64,000 nt of DNA from Symbiodinium natans (GCA_905221605.1 CAJNDS010002523.1:1656606-1720605), one strand, 5' to 3'; numbered from the stretch's first letter, positions 34,935-41,369 are shown. The notes: generated from the letters alone by a model not told the origin. A program made the numbers and translations.

Positions 34935-37900
34935 TGTATGTATGTATGTATGTATGTATGTATGTATGTATGTATGTATGTATGTATGTATGTATATGTA
35001 GACATACACTTCGCGGGTGGTCCATTGGGGGCAGGGGCAGCGCGTGCATATCTATGCTATTGCTATAACTATTCATATATGAATATTCTTAAATTTTCAA
35101 CGGCATTTGTATATAGGATCATATCATATGATGCATTGTATGCATCTAGATGTATGTTGGTCACTTTTTCTAATGAAGGTTTGGGGTTCGGTACGACTCT
35201 TCAACCCCTCCCAGAGGCCTATGCCATGCCAAATGGAGCAGACAAGGTCCTGCACACGCATCCCTCGATTGCCAAAATCCTAAGCTTAGTTTAGGGGTTA
35301 GAGGGTTTAGGGTTTAGGGTTTAGGGTTTAGGGTTTAGGGGTTTGGGACCTCAACCCCCCCCCCCCTACCCTGGGAGAAACCCCCGATCCGAGAACAGCA
35401 CTGGTTCACACCGCACTTGGTGTTGGTCCAGATGTGTGTCCGATCCATGCCGCACCCAGTACCTTGAAGCAGCAATGGGTTTAGGGTTTAGAGTTTCGGA
35501 TGGTTTAGGGATGCTTAGGGTTGGGGATTGAGGATTGAGGGTTGAGGGTTTAGGGTTTGGGGTTTGGGGTTTAAGGTTTGGGATGGCTTAGGATGGTTTC
35601 CGGTCTCGGGGTCAGGACTTACAGAACATGGCCTCGAAAACTAAGTGGCTGCCCAACCAAATACTCCCTAATGAGGGTCCGTGGGGGGAGGGGGAGGTTT
35701 AGGGTTTAGGGTTTAGGAGTTTAGGGTTTGGGGGTTCAGAGGTACCTTAAGCTATTAGGGGGTTTCGGCCGGGTGTGACCTTAAACCCCTTAACCTAAAG
35801 CCCTAAACCTTCAACCCTAGCTAAGCTTTGGGCCGTAGGAATGTCGGGTGTGCCCCAGAAGGGGTTCGAGCTTGCAACCCTGTGAATTTCGCCTTGTTAG
35901 GGCTCAGTGTTCAGGGATGAACGTTTAGGGTTTAGGGATTTAGGACTGAGGAATTTCGGACCGTAACCCTAAACCGCCCTATGCAGCCTCACATCTGAAA
36001 TCTCAGGATGAGGCCTCAGTCCCTGAAATGCAGAAAGCCCTAAATCCTAAACCCTAAACCCTAAACCCTAAACCCTAAACCCTAAACCGCGGCCCTAGCT
36101 GCAGCACCCCAAACCATGAGCCCTAAGCTTCGCTAAGCCCTGAACCCTGAAGTGCAGGGTTTGGGCTTTAAAGTTTGGGGTTTAGGGTTTAGGGGTTTAG
36201 GGGTTTAGGGGTTTAGGGGTTTAGGGGTTTAGGGGTTTAGGGGTTTAGGGGTTTAGGGGTTTAGGGGTTTAGGGGTTTAGGGGTTTAGGGGTTTAGGGGT
36301 TTAGGGGTTTAGGGGTTTAGGGGTTTAGGGGTCTAGGGGTTTAGGGGTTTAGGGGTTTAGGGGTCTAGGGGTTTAGGGTCTAGGGGTTTAGGGGTTTAGG
36401 GGTTTAGGGGTTTAGGGTCTAGGGGTTTAGGGGTTTAGGGTTTAAGGAATTTTGGGGTGCAGGGCCTGTAAACCCCTACAACCCCTTAACCCGAAGGCCC
36501 TACAGCCCCAAGCCTAAACCCTCCCCAAAACCAATGAAAACCCTAAAGCTCTTCAAGCCCATAGGCCCCGTAAAGCCTCAAAGCCTAAAGACCTTAAAAC
36601 CCTCTAAGAACCCTAAACCCGAAACCGGTTCAGGCATGCAGGTTCTTCAGGGGTGTAAGGAGGGAGCCCTAGAAGGTACCCTTAATCTGATTCCCCTGTT
36701 TAACGCCTGTCTATACCTTATGTAGCCCCTTTGTACCTAAGTAGCCGCTGAACAAGCCCCAAAGAACCCCTAAGGTCCCTTGTAAGGGTCCCCCCCCCTT
36801 TTAGTGCCTTGAGGTCCGGATCTCTTGGCCCACTAATTCACACACCGTGGTGCCCGCGGCTTCGTCCTCTTCCAGCTCCTCGCGTTGTTTTGTTTAATGT
36901 GCGTTTACAGGGGGGGAAACTAAGCACCCCAAAAGGTTCAAGCTTTATATGAATGACTAATCAGGGGTAAGGTGTGGGATCTTTAGAGTCTAGGGTTGAT
37001 TTTAAGACGCCCCACACCCCACACCTCAAGTCCAAGGGAGCCGTCCTGCGGGGGATATTGGGCTTGGGACACAGGGCCCTGAACCCTAAACCCTAAACCC
37101 TAAACCCTAAACCCTAAACCCTAAACCCCTAAACCCTAAACCCTAAACCCTAAACTTGGCCCTGGACCATGTTGTAAACACTAAGCCCGCACCCTAAGAC
37201 CCTCAATCCGAGACCGCACAAGTCGCGCGCGCCCCGACACCACAACGCCCTAAACCCTAAACCCTAAACCCTAAACCCTAAACCCTAAACCCTAAACCCT
37301 AAACCCTAAACCCTAAACGCGGCCCGACACCACAACAGCAGCTTGCTTTAACCCAGCCTTGCCAAGGTCTTCCCAACCCTCTGAAAGAGATTCCTACCAT
37401 AGGGGGGTCCGAAGAGCTGACCCACCTAGTCCCTAACAACTAGCCCTAAACCCTAAACCCTAAACCCTAAACCCCCCCCAAAACCCAAAACCCCGAAACT
37501 CTGGCTCCTTCTGGGTGCAGAGCCTCGCCCCAACCTCCTGGAAGCAGATGCTGGGTAAGGGTGTTGGGCTTATAGCTAGTTAGGGTTTAGCGTTTTGGGG
37601 GGTTTTGGGGTTTGGGGTTTGGGGTTTGTGGTTTGGGGTGTTGGGGTTTTGGGGTTTGTGGTTTCGGGTTTGGGGTTTCGGGGTTAGAATGCAAGGCGGT
37701 AGAATATACCACCGGCGCATAGGGGATAAGCTACTGCGGCAGTCCAAATCCTGGCGAGTTCCTCACCCGTAAGCCGCCCAAACCCCAAACCCCAAGCCAC
37801 AAACTGCAAAGCAAAAATAGGTTTTTACGAACAAAAGGAACCCCGAAACTGGACTGATAGCTTAAGGACCCCAAGAGGGTACCCCTCATTTCGGAAACCC

Positions 37901-38508
37901 CCCAGTAGATCCTAAGAACCCTATAACCCTAAACCCTAAACCCCAAACCCTAAACCCTAAACCCCAAACCCCAAACCCCAAACCCTAAAACCTAAACCCG
38001 AAACCCTAAACCCTAAACCCTACTCGAGCTAGGATGGCCTTCAAAGCCCCGCGCAACCCTCAGATGAAGCGACGGACTCTGAAGACTTGCTGGTAGGGTT
38101 TAGGGTTTAGGGTTTAGGGTTTAGGGTTTAGGGTTTAGGGTTTAGGGTTTAGGGTTTAGGGTTTAGGGTTTAGGGTTTAGGGTTTAGGGTTTGGGGTTTA
38201 GGGTTTAGGGTTTAGGGTTTAGGGCTTAAAAAGGAGCAGGTATCCTGAACCCAAACCCCTCAACCCCTAAATCCTGAATTCCTGCTCAAACCTAAACCCG
38301 AAACCCCAAACCCTACACCCCTGAATCCTGAATAGCCCTAAACCCTAAACCCCTGAACCCCTAAACCCTAAACCCTAAACCCCTCAACCCCTCAACCCCT
38401 AAACCCCTAAACCCTAAACCCCACACACCCACACCCCCCGAAACCCCGAAACCCCTCCGGCCTTGCAGCTGCGCTGCGCTTCGCTCCAGGCGACTTGGCC
38501 GCTGCAGC
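19696..38508 (-). CDS. multi-exon gene for a probable secreted multidomain protein (tentative model)
   Basis: Minus-strand islands at 38.5, 37.5, 36.85, 35.4, 34.7, 33.95, 32.2, 30.75, 30.1, 29.6, 27.35, 26.9, 20.65 and 19.7 kb have open frames, many with AG acceptors. Those at 38.5, 37.5 and 35.4 kb carry WSEAQ..C, GARLCT and GTGC..D..W...C elements. I recall this combination from Cys-containing repeat domains of secreted algal and bacterial proteins. Those at 27.35, 26.9, 20.65 and 19.7 kb read like one beta-sandwich domain: a FYYR strand, [22 protein letters not shown], and a closing CIDRIVI strand. The order is colinear. A retroelement lies between the 26.9 and 20.65 kb exons on the opposite strand. 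Whether all islands belong to one transcript is inference. Confidence 0.5.
19767..19845 (+). repeat. TTTAGGG array
   Basis: About ten units abutting the acceptor side of the 19.7 kb exon. Confidence 0.9.
20000..20530. other. unique sequence, no gene seen
   Basis: About 500 bp almost free of telomeric repeats. It includes a short ACAGCCTT tandem at 20017-20050. No long open frame on either strand, and no RNA gene was recognised. Confidence 0.4.
20536..20607 (+). repeat. TTTAGGG array
   Basis: About ten units with TTTGGGG variants. It touches the end of the 20.65 kb exon. Confidence 0.9.
20608..20694 (-). CDS. exon: beta-sandwich domain strand pair
   Basis: Minus strand after a CCCAG acceptor reads [20 protein letters not shown] then QRGGR. 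The pattern (hydrophobic strand, turn, HxFRWxYE) matches the middle of MAM/jelly-roll-like carbohydrate-binding domains as I remember them. Good coding character. Confidence 0.6.
20896..21002. mobile_element. MITE-like element G
   Basis: Imperfect inverted ends: GGGGGACGAAATGAACCCTA at the left, TTTTAGGGTTCATTTGGTCC at the right. AT-rich core. Confidence 0.6.
21237..21292 (-). repeat. CCCTAAA array
   Basis: About seven units upstream of the retroelement. Confidence 0.9.
21436..21972 (+). repeat. TG-rich compound microsatellite
   Basis: Blocks of (GT)n, (GTCTGT)n, (GTGC)n and (GTTT)n over about 540 bp, broken by two CACGTGTC motifs near 21650-21670. All open frames here are repeat translations. 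Confidence 0.97.
21973..22280 (+). mobile_element. retroelement conserved 5' block
   Basis: Starts at TTTTTCTCTTCGTTTTCTTC and runs into GTAAGTCTACTCA. Near-identical in inverted orientation at 14428-14712. The sharp end of similarity shortly after a perfect splice-donor-like GTAAGT suggests either an exon/intron boundary or the junction of a shared 5' module with different bodies. Confidence 0.85.
22263..22302 (+). other. possible 40-bp intron before the RT frame
   Basis: GTAAGT at 22263 and TTTGCAG ending at 22302. Removing it joins an upstream open stretch (from 22161) in frame to the RT frame at GCG (22303). Sequence-only suggestion; the upstream part contains no ATG. Confidence 0.3.
22297..25212 (+). 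CDS. reverse transcriptase of a non-LTR retroelement, probably 5'-incomplete
   Basis: 971 codons, open from 22267. The nominal start is TTG and the first ATG lies near residue 318, so the true start is missing or spliced on. RT motifs: RPIS (310-313), [12 protein letters not shown] with D376 (motif A), GLPQG (432-436, motif B), FIDD with D552/D553 (motif C), GPSKT (586-590) and YKLLGV (611-616). The catalytic Asp triad is intact. The B-C spacing of about 115 residues is much longer than in usual LINE RTs. Near the C-terminus a C-x2-C-x8-H-x4-C knuckle (C895-C912) matches the motif of many LINE proteins. No endonuclease domain precedes the [10 protein letters not shown] at 469-476 resembles motif C but is out of place. 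Confidence 0.9.
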   Translation: MQASFESSVGRVIWSQSNEWDEALASAESSFALAALITNDVQVEIAASKHCLLPKRKRDLLDAAAWIREVLVCFTGHCGGLTRVRGVAGQKNRWPQRVPKVCDFQNYDQYKAAVKQFDDQTKAATVSRYLSLLTSQPNQAKAFLSSWFKKDRDFGYALAEPNTGAVSGVQQTISAIQHDLLGRADNDFYQDPECERALEQSVRTIHRHKAVPRGIPGLADAPESNTAVNAAPYSWQELEEVQRSFRLRKQSYRCALAAAKTSCPPAKALNLALVNLARECELTSSLWCERRITPIRKAGPRVVRKVTNLRPISVVSDMAAVQDGLWLGRCKKILEDFTGAAQLGGKFETVAIVLAVILHAQIRHSQGLHTYLLFADIQSAYDATDHNAMLLAAFHAGVVGTEWLLLWDFLHMDSAVLSLGGVVSDAMSFRAGLPQGKRFAVHIFTAFMKLLQQILSSVCQPSNSVLPSFAADAIAGLWTTLTPVPELCRLEPLNEGPAIVARLQRLMLQGWDQRLIRRVAIHDLGRLNSIDERVQILENLGHSPLGPLLFIDDVVAPFPSCTEVCKAATEGLDLFAHTVRAKFNMGPSKTAIMPCYDAPDVPLVDIACETYKLLGVQLERGLSLEMRLAHILKVGNALFQELMTMAKQAGFPPPVLAVAITERVEPVILYAAELLPLVPNAYSQLNRLQADWAKQILAGKAGSAIRGPLAVATVGWHFRLGTKAKLRALAYLAKISILPQDHPVYRMVTMAESIHNGTWLHMTRDLLEQCGGIPPLQDSGVCTLEEMELARSCKALRKTLLQRYKRLVLTPRLSALDLTEFAASATKVLAGLNLRYIDLCPVRACQGWDVLLGCVPDKLWDSVELWSFTRLTGLWPLRLLLATPGHEDTLLLKPCPFCQAVEATLQHCLQACPGTCDLFGASGLSQFVTRRTPDFISILFHSTTSMEVDELRIRYVAEVIRIGILRHVDDD
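25342..25649 (+). repeat. (TG)n/(GTGTGCGC)n microsatellite at the retroelement 3' side
   Basis: TG repeats turn into a GTGCGC-rich and then GTGTGTGC array. It begins about 130 bp after the RT stop codon, after two copies of GTAAGCGAT. Confidence 0.96.
25709..25857 (+). repeat. 27-bp tandem repeat encoding SAEDVDAAP units
   Basis: Four copies of a 27-bp unit (GCAGAAGATGTTGATGCTGC...) after a TTTTTTGCAG that looks like a splice acceptor. In one frame they read [10 protein letters not shown] and continue [12 protein letters not shown] to a TGA at 25857. This may be a terminal exon or a remnant of the element's coding region; it has no start codon of its own. Confidence 0.6.
25869..25960 (+). 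repeat. TG-rich microsatellite
   Basis: (TG)n then irregular TGTGTTGTG repeats; probably the outer 3' limit of the retroelement. Confidence 0.9.
25961..26334. other. unique sequence, no gene seen
   Basis: Repeat-free flank to the right of the retroelement. One 60-codon plus-strand frame is open but has no recognisable content. Confidence 0.4.
26335..26748 (+). repeat. three TTTAGGG arrays with unique islands between
   Basis: Arrays at 26335-26450, 26567-26630 (nine perfect units) and 26683-26748. The islands at 26455-26560 and 26633-26680 are open on both strands and could hold small exons, but neither is convincing. Confidence 0.85.
26820..27090 (-). repeat. CCCTAAA arrays flanking an exon
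   Basis: Arrays at 26820-26866 and 26980-27090 lie within about 25 bp of both ends of the exon at 26878-26958. Confidence 0.9.
26878..26958 (-). CDS. exon: beta-sandwich domain (LRFFIDE segment)
   Basis: Minus strand after an ACCAG acceptor reads [20 protein letters not shown] then [16 protein letters not shown] followed by a W within about 12 residues resembles the strand that follows FYYR in carbohydrate-binding-like beta-sandwich domains. The plus strand is also open here, so the strand rests on motif and order. Confidence 0.5.
27300..27384 (-). CDS. exon: beta-sandwich domain (EFYYR segment)
   Basis: Minus strand after TTCCAG reads [20 protein letters not shown] then [14 protein letters not shown] followed by S/D-rich residues is the expected first strand of the domain completed by the exons at 26.9, 20.65 and 19.7 kb. 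The frame meets TGA at 27302, so a donor must lie just before it. Confidence 0.55.
27393..27485 (+). repeat. TTTAGGG array
   Basis: About 12 units, partly degenerate, touching the acceptor side of the 27.35 kb exon. Confidence 0.9.
28345..28455 (+). repeat. TTTAGGG array
   Basis: About 14 units, 11 of them perfect in a row. Confidence 0.95.
28626..28660. repeat. poly(C) then poly(A) tract
   Basis: 14 C followed by about 20 A. A separate poly(G) run of more than 20 lies at 28810-28831. Confidence 0.95.
29427..29568. mobile_element. MITE-like family I, copy 2
   Basis: Begins GGGACTAAAGGAGGGACC, contains GGGGCTACTTAGG and ends CTAAGGGTCCCTTCTAGGGG, as in copy 1 at 16317. Confidence 0.65.
29577..29659 (-). 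CDS. exon with canonical donor, unidentified domain start
   Basis: Minus strand after GCCAG reads [20 protein letters not shown] then AKDMFEE, ending at GAAGAG|GTATAC. In beta-sandwich domains of the type suggested downstream, a segment like this (xSLRSG) precedes the FYYR strand. The two splice signals make it one of the better exon calls. Confidence 0.55.
29665..29790 (+). repeat. TTTAGGG/TTTCGGG array
   Basis: About 16 units alternating TTTAGGG and TTTCGGG. Confidence 0.9.
29830..29940. mobile_element. MITE family C, copy 1
   Basis: Left end CTAGACCCAAGAGTAACCTG; right end CGCTGGGTCC. Inverted termini of about 10-12 bp. Confidence 0.65.
30066..30112 (-). CDS. exon-like island
   Basis: Minus strand after TTTCAG reads [15 protein letters not shown]. 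Short, with a good acceptor; possibly part of the same extracellular protein. Confidence 0.35.
30151..30274. mobile_element. MITE family C, copy 2
   Basis: Left end CCAGACCCAAGAGTAGCCTA; right end CCACTCTGGGTCC. An internal poly(C) run (30222-30237) followed by CGAAAAAAAG marks this copy. Confidence 0.65.
30355..30710 (-). repeat. CCCTAAA arrays, degenerate
   Basis: Arrays at 30355-30420 and 30610-30710 with loosely repetitive CCCTAxAAACCC between. Confidence 0.8.
30725..30800 (-). CDS. exon-like island, unidentified
   Basis: Minus strand reads [20 protein letters not shown] then AHELGGG. Open, repeat-free, and flanked closely by telomeric tracts. Confidence 0.4.
30808..30925 (+). repeat. 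TTTATAGGG / TTTAGAGGG variant array
   Basis: About 12 units of 9 bp (GGGTTTATA, GGGTTTAGA), a nonamer variant of the heptamer. Confidence 0.9.
31148..31233 (+). CDS. exon-like island, strand uncertain
   Basis: Plus strand after CTTCTTGCAG reads [20 protein letters not shown] then GWKAERMV. The minus strand is also open across it ([19 protein letters not shown]). The plus-strand acceptor is better, which would be an exception to the minus-strand trend. Confidence 0.35.
31426..31530. mobile_element. MITE family B, copy 3
   Basis: Left end TAGCCCAGTAACC; right end GGTACCACTGGGCTAC. A second left end without a right end lies at 31352-31420. Confidence 0.7.
32041..32250 (-). CDS. exon interrupted by a telomeric insert with 35-bp duplication
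   Basis: Read on the minus strand with the insert and one repeat copy removed, the frame is continuous: [24 protein letters not shown], then DAPKLQG. In the window the segment ending in NRQGR occurs twice: 32163-32197 and 32065-32099 are a perfect 35-bp direct repeat, and 63 bp of degenerate CCCTAAA sequence (32100-32162) lies between. Splice sites inside the repeat copies could restore the exon. Confidence 0.6.
32862..32930 (-). repeat. CCCTAAA array
   Basis: About ten units, near-perfect. Confidence 0.93.
33038..33195 (+). repeat. TTTAGGG array
   Basis: About 22 units; perfect for the first ten. Confidence 0.95.
33456..33597. mobile_element. MITE family A, copy 1 (best preserved)
   Basis: Near-perfect 20-bp inverted termini: left ACTTGGAGGTTCATGGTACT, right its complement ending 33597. 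The 100-bp core contains AACTGTACTTATAA and CAGCTATGATTGG. Confidence 0.85.
33893..33990 (-). CDS. exon-like island, unidentified
   Basis: Minus strand reads [20 protein letters not shown] then [14 protein letters not shown] and meets a telomeric tract. Thirty-eight bases of it (33920-33957) occur again at 34346-34383. Confidence 0.5.
33920..34383. repeat. 38-bp direct repeat flanking a telomeric array plus unique DNA
   Basis: CCAACGCTGCGACTCGTGAG and the next 18 bases at 33920-33957 recur at 34346-34383 with one mismatch. Between them lie a CCCTAAA array (33997-34068) and an open minus-strand stretch (34080-34345) reading in part [20 protein letters not shown]. Confidence 0.9.
34506..34690 (-). 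repeat. CCCTAAA/CCCTGAA array
   Basis: About 26 units with a central CCCTGAA block. Confidence 0.95.
34691..34763 (-). CDS. exon-like island
   Basis: Minus strand after CCCAG reads [20 protein letters not shown] then GMV. Open in another frame too, so the identity is unknown. Confidence 0.4.
34820..34998 (+). repeat. (TATG)n microsatellite with TATA flank
   Basis: About 22 perfect TATG units after an irregular TATA/TATG run. Confidence 0.96.
35371..35463 (-). CDS. exon: second half of a GARLCT-type Cys domain
   Basis: Minus strand reads [20 protein letters not shown] then [15 protein letters not shown], a following D, and W(T/S)xxxC is the pattern that closes GARLCT-type domains. Cys-rich, which fits secretion. 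The start at AAG|G is approximate. Confidence 0.6.
36178..36445 (+). repeat. TTTAGGGG octamer array
   Basis: About 32 units of 8 bp (GGGGTTTA), with occasional GGGGTCTA, in an unusually homogeneous array. The unit differs from the surrounding heptamers by one extra G throughout. Confidence 0.95.
36654..36792. mobile_element. MITE-like family I, copy 3 (inverted)
   Basis: Reverse complement shares AAGGGTACCTTCTAGGG-like end, GCGGCTACTTAGG core and GGGACCTTAGGGGTTCTTT with copy 1. Confidence 0.6.
36815..36887 (-). CDS. exon: acidic helix, possible GARLCT-domain segment
   Basis: Minus strand reads [20 protein letters not shown] then QEIRTS. In GARLCT-type domains the motif is followed by xxELxxDEAAGTGC, and this exon looks like that part. 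Strong coding character. Confidence 0.55.
37075..37168. repeat. 11-bp direct repeat flanking a CCCTAAA array
   Basis: GGCCCTGAACC at 37075-37085 and GGCCCTGGACC at 37158-37168 bracket an array of about ten CCCTAAA units. One mismatch. Confidence 0.6.
37229..37336. repeat. 18-bp direct repeat flanking a pure CCCTAAA array
   Basis: GCGCCCCGACACCACAAC (37229-37246) and GCGGCCCGACACCACAAC (37319-37336), one mismatch, bracket about ten perfect CCCTAAA units (37247-37318). It looks like a clean insertion with target duplication. Confidence 0.85.
37501..37552 (-). CDS. exon: GARLCT motif
   Basis: Minus strand reads [18 protein letters not shown]-x5-GARLCT-x2-E is the core of the Cys domain suggested for this gene. 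The plus strand also shows CAG|...|GTAAGG signals around the same island, so the strand is inferred from the motif. Confidence 0.55.
37918..38225. repeat. CCCTAAA array then TTTAGGG array around a short island
   Basis: 37918-38022 reads CCCTAAA/CCCCAAA, and 38095-38225 reads TTTAGGG with 17 near-perfect units. The 70-bp island between is open on both strands. Confidence 0.92.
38455..38508 (-). CDS. exon: first half of a GARLCT-type Cys domain
   Basis: Minus strand after TTTTTGCAG reads [19 protein letters not shown](S)EAQxxC just before GARLC is the usual lead-in of this domain. Good polypyrimidine acceptor. Confidence 0.6.
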
Positions 38509-38520
38509 CTGCAAAAAGGA

Positions 38521-38915
38521 GGGTTTAGGGGTCTGGGGTTGAGGGTTTAGGGTTTGGGTTTAGGGTTTGGTGTTTAGGGTTTAGGGTTTAGGGTTTGGGG
38601 TTTAGGGTTTGGGGTTTTCTGTGTGGTGTTTAGGGTTTGGGGTTTAGAGTCTGGGGTTTAGGGTTTGGTGTTTAGGGTTTAGGGTTTAGGGTTTAGGGTT
38701 TGGGCTTTTGGGTTTGGGGTTTGGGGTTTCGGGTTTGGTGTTTAGGGTTTATGGTCTGGGGTTTAGGGTTTGGGGTTTAGGGTTTTGGGGTTTAGGGTCT
38801 GGGGTTTAGGGTTCGGGGCTTGGGGTTTGGGGTTTAGGACTTAGGGTTTGGGGTCTAGGGTTTGGGGTCTAGGGTTCGCGGCTTGGGGTTTGGGGTTTAG
38901 GGTTTAAGGTTTAGG
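38521..38915 (+). repeat. TTTAGGG/TTTGGGG array
   Basis: About 395 bp of mixed units, one of the longest tracts in the window. Confidence 0.95.
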
Positions 38916-39152
38916 GGGTCTCCACAAGGATTCTGGGTAAGCTGCCGCAAGCCCCCTCCACAAGGCGTGCGGGGTTCTCAAAGGATGTCAAGAGCTGCAA
39001 ACAGAGAGCTGCCTGTTCCAAAACCCGACAGCCCCAAAGCCGCAAGGCACAACAATAGTCTCAAAGTCCAAAAGCAAGCCAGCAGCCCAGAAGGGTTTAG
39101 GTTTAGGGCTTTTGCTTTAAGGTTCCATGGACAACCACCCCCCTCAGAGCTC

Positions 39153-39497
39153 TTAAGGTAATTTGAACCCCGCCCGGCTTGTGGCAGGGGCACACATGTC
39201 CGGGAAAAGAGTCACCATTTTCTCCGGCACATTCTTCGGCGGAGGACGCACCTGCTCAGATGCATCATCACCCGTACTGCCGGTACCTTGGACCCATTGG
39301 ACTCTTGCCCTCTCCTTTCTTCCGTTTCTCACCTTCACGCAAGTGAAAGGCGTGAGAGGCATTGGAGCCCCCCACACCGATATATCACTCTTGCATTTCT
39401 CACATCGAGGCATCTGCTTCTCCGTCCATCCCAGTCCATGGGCTCGTTCTCTGCGAAACAGCCACTTACACGTTTTGCACCAGTATGGTGCCTCCAT
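39153..39497 (-). CDS. uninterrupted 114-codon frame with zinc-ribbon-like Cys pairs
   Basis: Minus strand, ATG start, reads MEAPYWCKTCKWLFRRERAH and later MPRCEKCKSDISVWGAP. Cys pairs C7/C10 and C32/C35 could bind one zinc. The region has no telomeric repeat, and the frame extends in phase a little upstream of the ATG to a CAG. It could be a small gene, an exon, or a piece of a mobile element. Product unknown. Confidence 0.5.
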   Translation of the reverse strand: MEAPYWCKTCKWLFRRERAHGLGWTEKQMPRCEKCKSDISVWGAPMPLTPFTCVKVRNGRKERARVQWVQGTGSTGDDASEQVRPPPKNVPEKMVTLFPDMCAPATSRAGFKLP

Positions 39498-39776
39498 ACC
39501 AACCGTCGTCGGTACCTGCTGAGCTTCGACATTTGCCTAGGGGGGCTTTAGGCCTAACCCAGAATCCTTGTGGAGACCCCCTAAACCCGAAGCCCTAAAC
39601 CCTAAACCCTAAACCCTATGGGAACCTTTAGGGCCCTCTTTAGGAGTTTGCTTGAGAACGGAGAGCAGGGAGGGACGCGATGGAATCTGTGGACCGTTGG
39701 GGTTTAGGGTTTAGGGTTGAAGGTATAGAGTTGAATTAGGGTTTAGGGTTTAGGGTTTTGGGTTTGGGGTTTGGGG

Positions 39777-39886
39777 CTAGACCCAGGAGGAAGCTAGGAA
39801 TAAAGAGGATGCCCGTTTGTTGTTGAAGGGATTATAAGGGTACCCAACCTTAAACTCAGGAAGTAAGGGCCTACTCCGGGTCCTAG
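39777..39886. mobile_element. MITE family C, copy 3
   Basis: Left end CTAGACCCAGGAGGAAGCTA; right end CTACTCCGGGTCCTAG. Confidence 0.65.
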
Positions 39887-40586
39887 CCACCAGCTTGGGC
39901 TGCTCGACCTGCTTCGGTTTAGGGTTTAGGGTTTAGTGTTTAGGGTAAGTTCATCTAAGCAGCATCGGCTGATGAGCACTATGTCTTCATCAACGTTGCT
40001 GTCGGCCACTGGGTGCCATTTATGATGATCCAGGTCATCCGGCTTTCAGGATCACATGATTCATATGCACATAACCCTGAACCCCTAAACCCTAAACCCT
40101 AAACCAACCCTAAACCCTAAACCCCAATTAAACCCTGAACCCTGACTTTGAAACTACCAATCAACCTTGACCCCCTGAAGCCCCTTCGTTCGGATGCCTT
40201 TGAGGGGGCTGGCGCTGGAGGTTGAGCACACCATGCCGTCGTCGTTGTACCGCGAGCCTGCGTTCGTGCCGGGTATCTGTCCCCCTTCCCCCGCGGCCCC
40301 CCACAACTAAAATTCTGACACAAGGAACCGAAAAAGGGCCCCCGCCCCCCACCTCCCCTTTTCAAAATTCCCTGAGACGAACATTCAGTCTCCTTGGTTT
40401 GGGTGGTAAACCCCCTGAGTCAAAGCCCTAAACCCTAAGCCCCATAGACGTTGTCAGCCCTATCAACCCACATTCGGGTTTCGCGTTTATAGAATTTGTT
40501 GGCAGCCCCCCCCCCCCACCCCCCACCCCCACCCCAAGACCAAACCTGCCATACTTGCCCAGCAGCAAGGCGGAAACAACTGGGTT

Positions 40587-40880
40587 AGGGTTTGGGTTTA
40601 GGGTTTAGGGTTTAGGGTTTAGGGTTTAGGGTTTAGGGTTTAGGGTTTAGGGTTTAGGGTTTAGGGTTTAGGGTTTAGGGTTTAGGGTTTAGGGTTTAGG
40701 GTTTAGGGTTTAGGGTTTAGGGTTTAGGGTTTAGGGTTTAGGGTTTAGGGTGTAGGGTTTAGGGTGTAGGGTGTAGGGTTTAGGGTTTAGGGTTTAGGGT
40801 TTAGGGTTTAGGGTTTAGGGTTTAGGGTTTAGGGCTTAGGGTTTAGGATTTAGGGCTTAGGGTTTAGGATTTAGGGTGTG
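40587..40880 (+). repeat. longest TTTAGGG array
   Basis: About 41 units over 290 bp, nearly all perfect, with TGTAGGG variants near 40750 and CTTAGGG near 40835. Confidence 0.97.
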
Positions 40881-41251
40881 ATTCCCGCAACATCGCAGGG
40901 AAGCCCCTCGAAAAGAAAGGTGTAAAGTTCAACGGTTGGCTCCCTAGAGCTCCTTCCGCATTAGGGTTTAGGGTTTAGGGTTTAGGGTTTAGGGTTTAGG
41001 GTTTAGGGTTCAGCGTGTAGGATTGAGCTTAACTTAGTAAAAAGCTGCCGGTCCTGCTCTATGCTCACACCACTTCGTGTCAATAAGACTGGTAGAGCCG
41101 CGCATGACGATGGATGACAGCCTCTCTAGCTCCAGAGAACGCTCCATCAGAGAGAACGGCATCAGGCGTTTTATCACCTTGTGATGTGTGTCTGACCGGC
41201 GTTGGGACATTGTCCCGCACGCATCCTCATGCGCATTCTGGCGGCGCAGTT

Positions 41252-41369
41252 TCACTCCTTCTCAAGGACCATGTAGTGCAGCTCTGATTCCAGTTCTCGG
41301 TTGAGCACGTAGGTCCTACTGGACCTCTTCAACGTCATACCATTCTCAAAGATGTCACCGCGCGCCCTC
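41252..41369 (-). CDS. C-terminal exon, FHA-domain-like
   Basis: Minus strand reads RGDIFENGMTLKRSSRTYVL, then N, RELESELHYMVLEKE and TGA (41252-41254). GDxxxxG...SSRxYVL resembles the last strands of FHA domains. The region downstream (41034-41250) is repeat-free and would be 3' UTR. Confidence 0.5.

Noticed and set aside
34686-35294. Frames with MYVCMYVC or HTYIHTYI peptides
   Set aside because: Translations of the (TATG)n microsatellite.
36178-36445. CRISPR array
   Set aside because: Tandem repeat without spacers; no direct-repeat/spacer alternation anywhere in the window and no cas-like gene.
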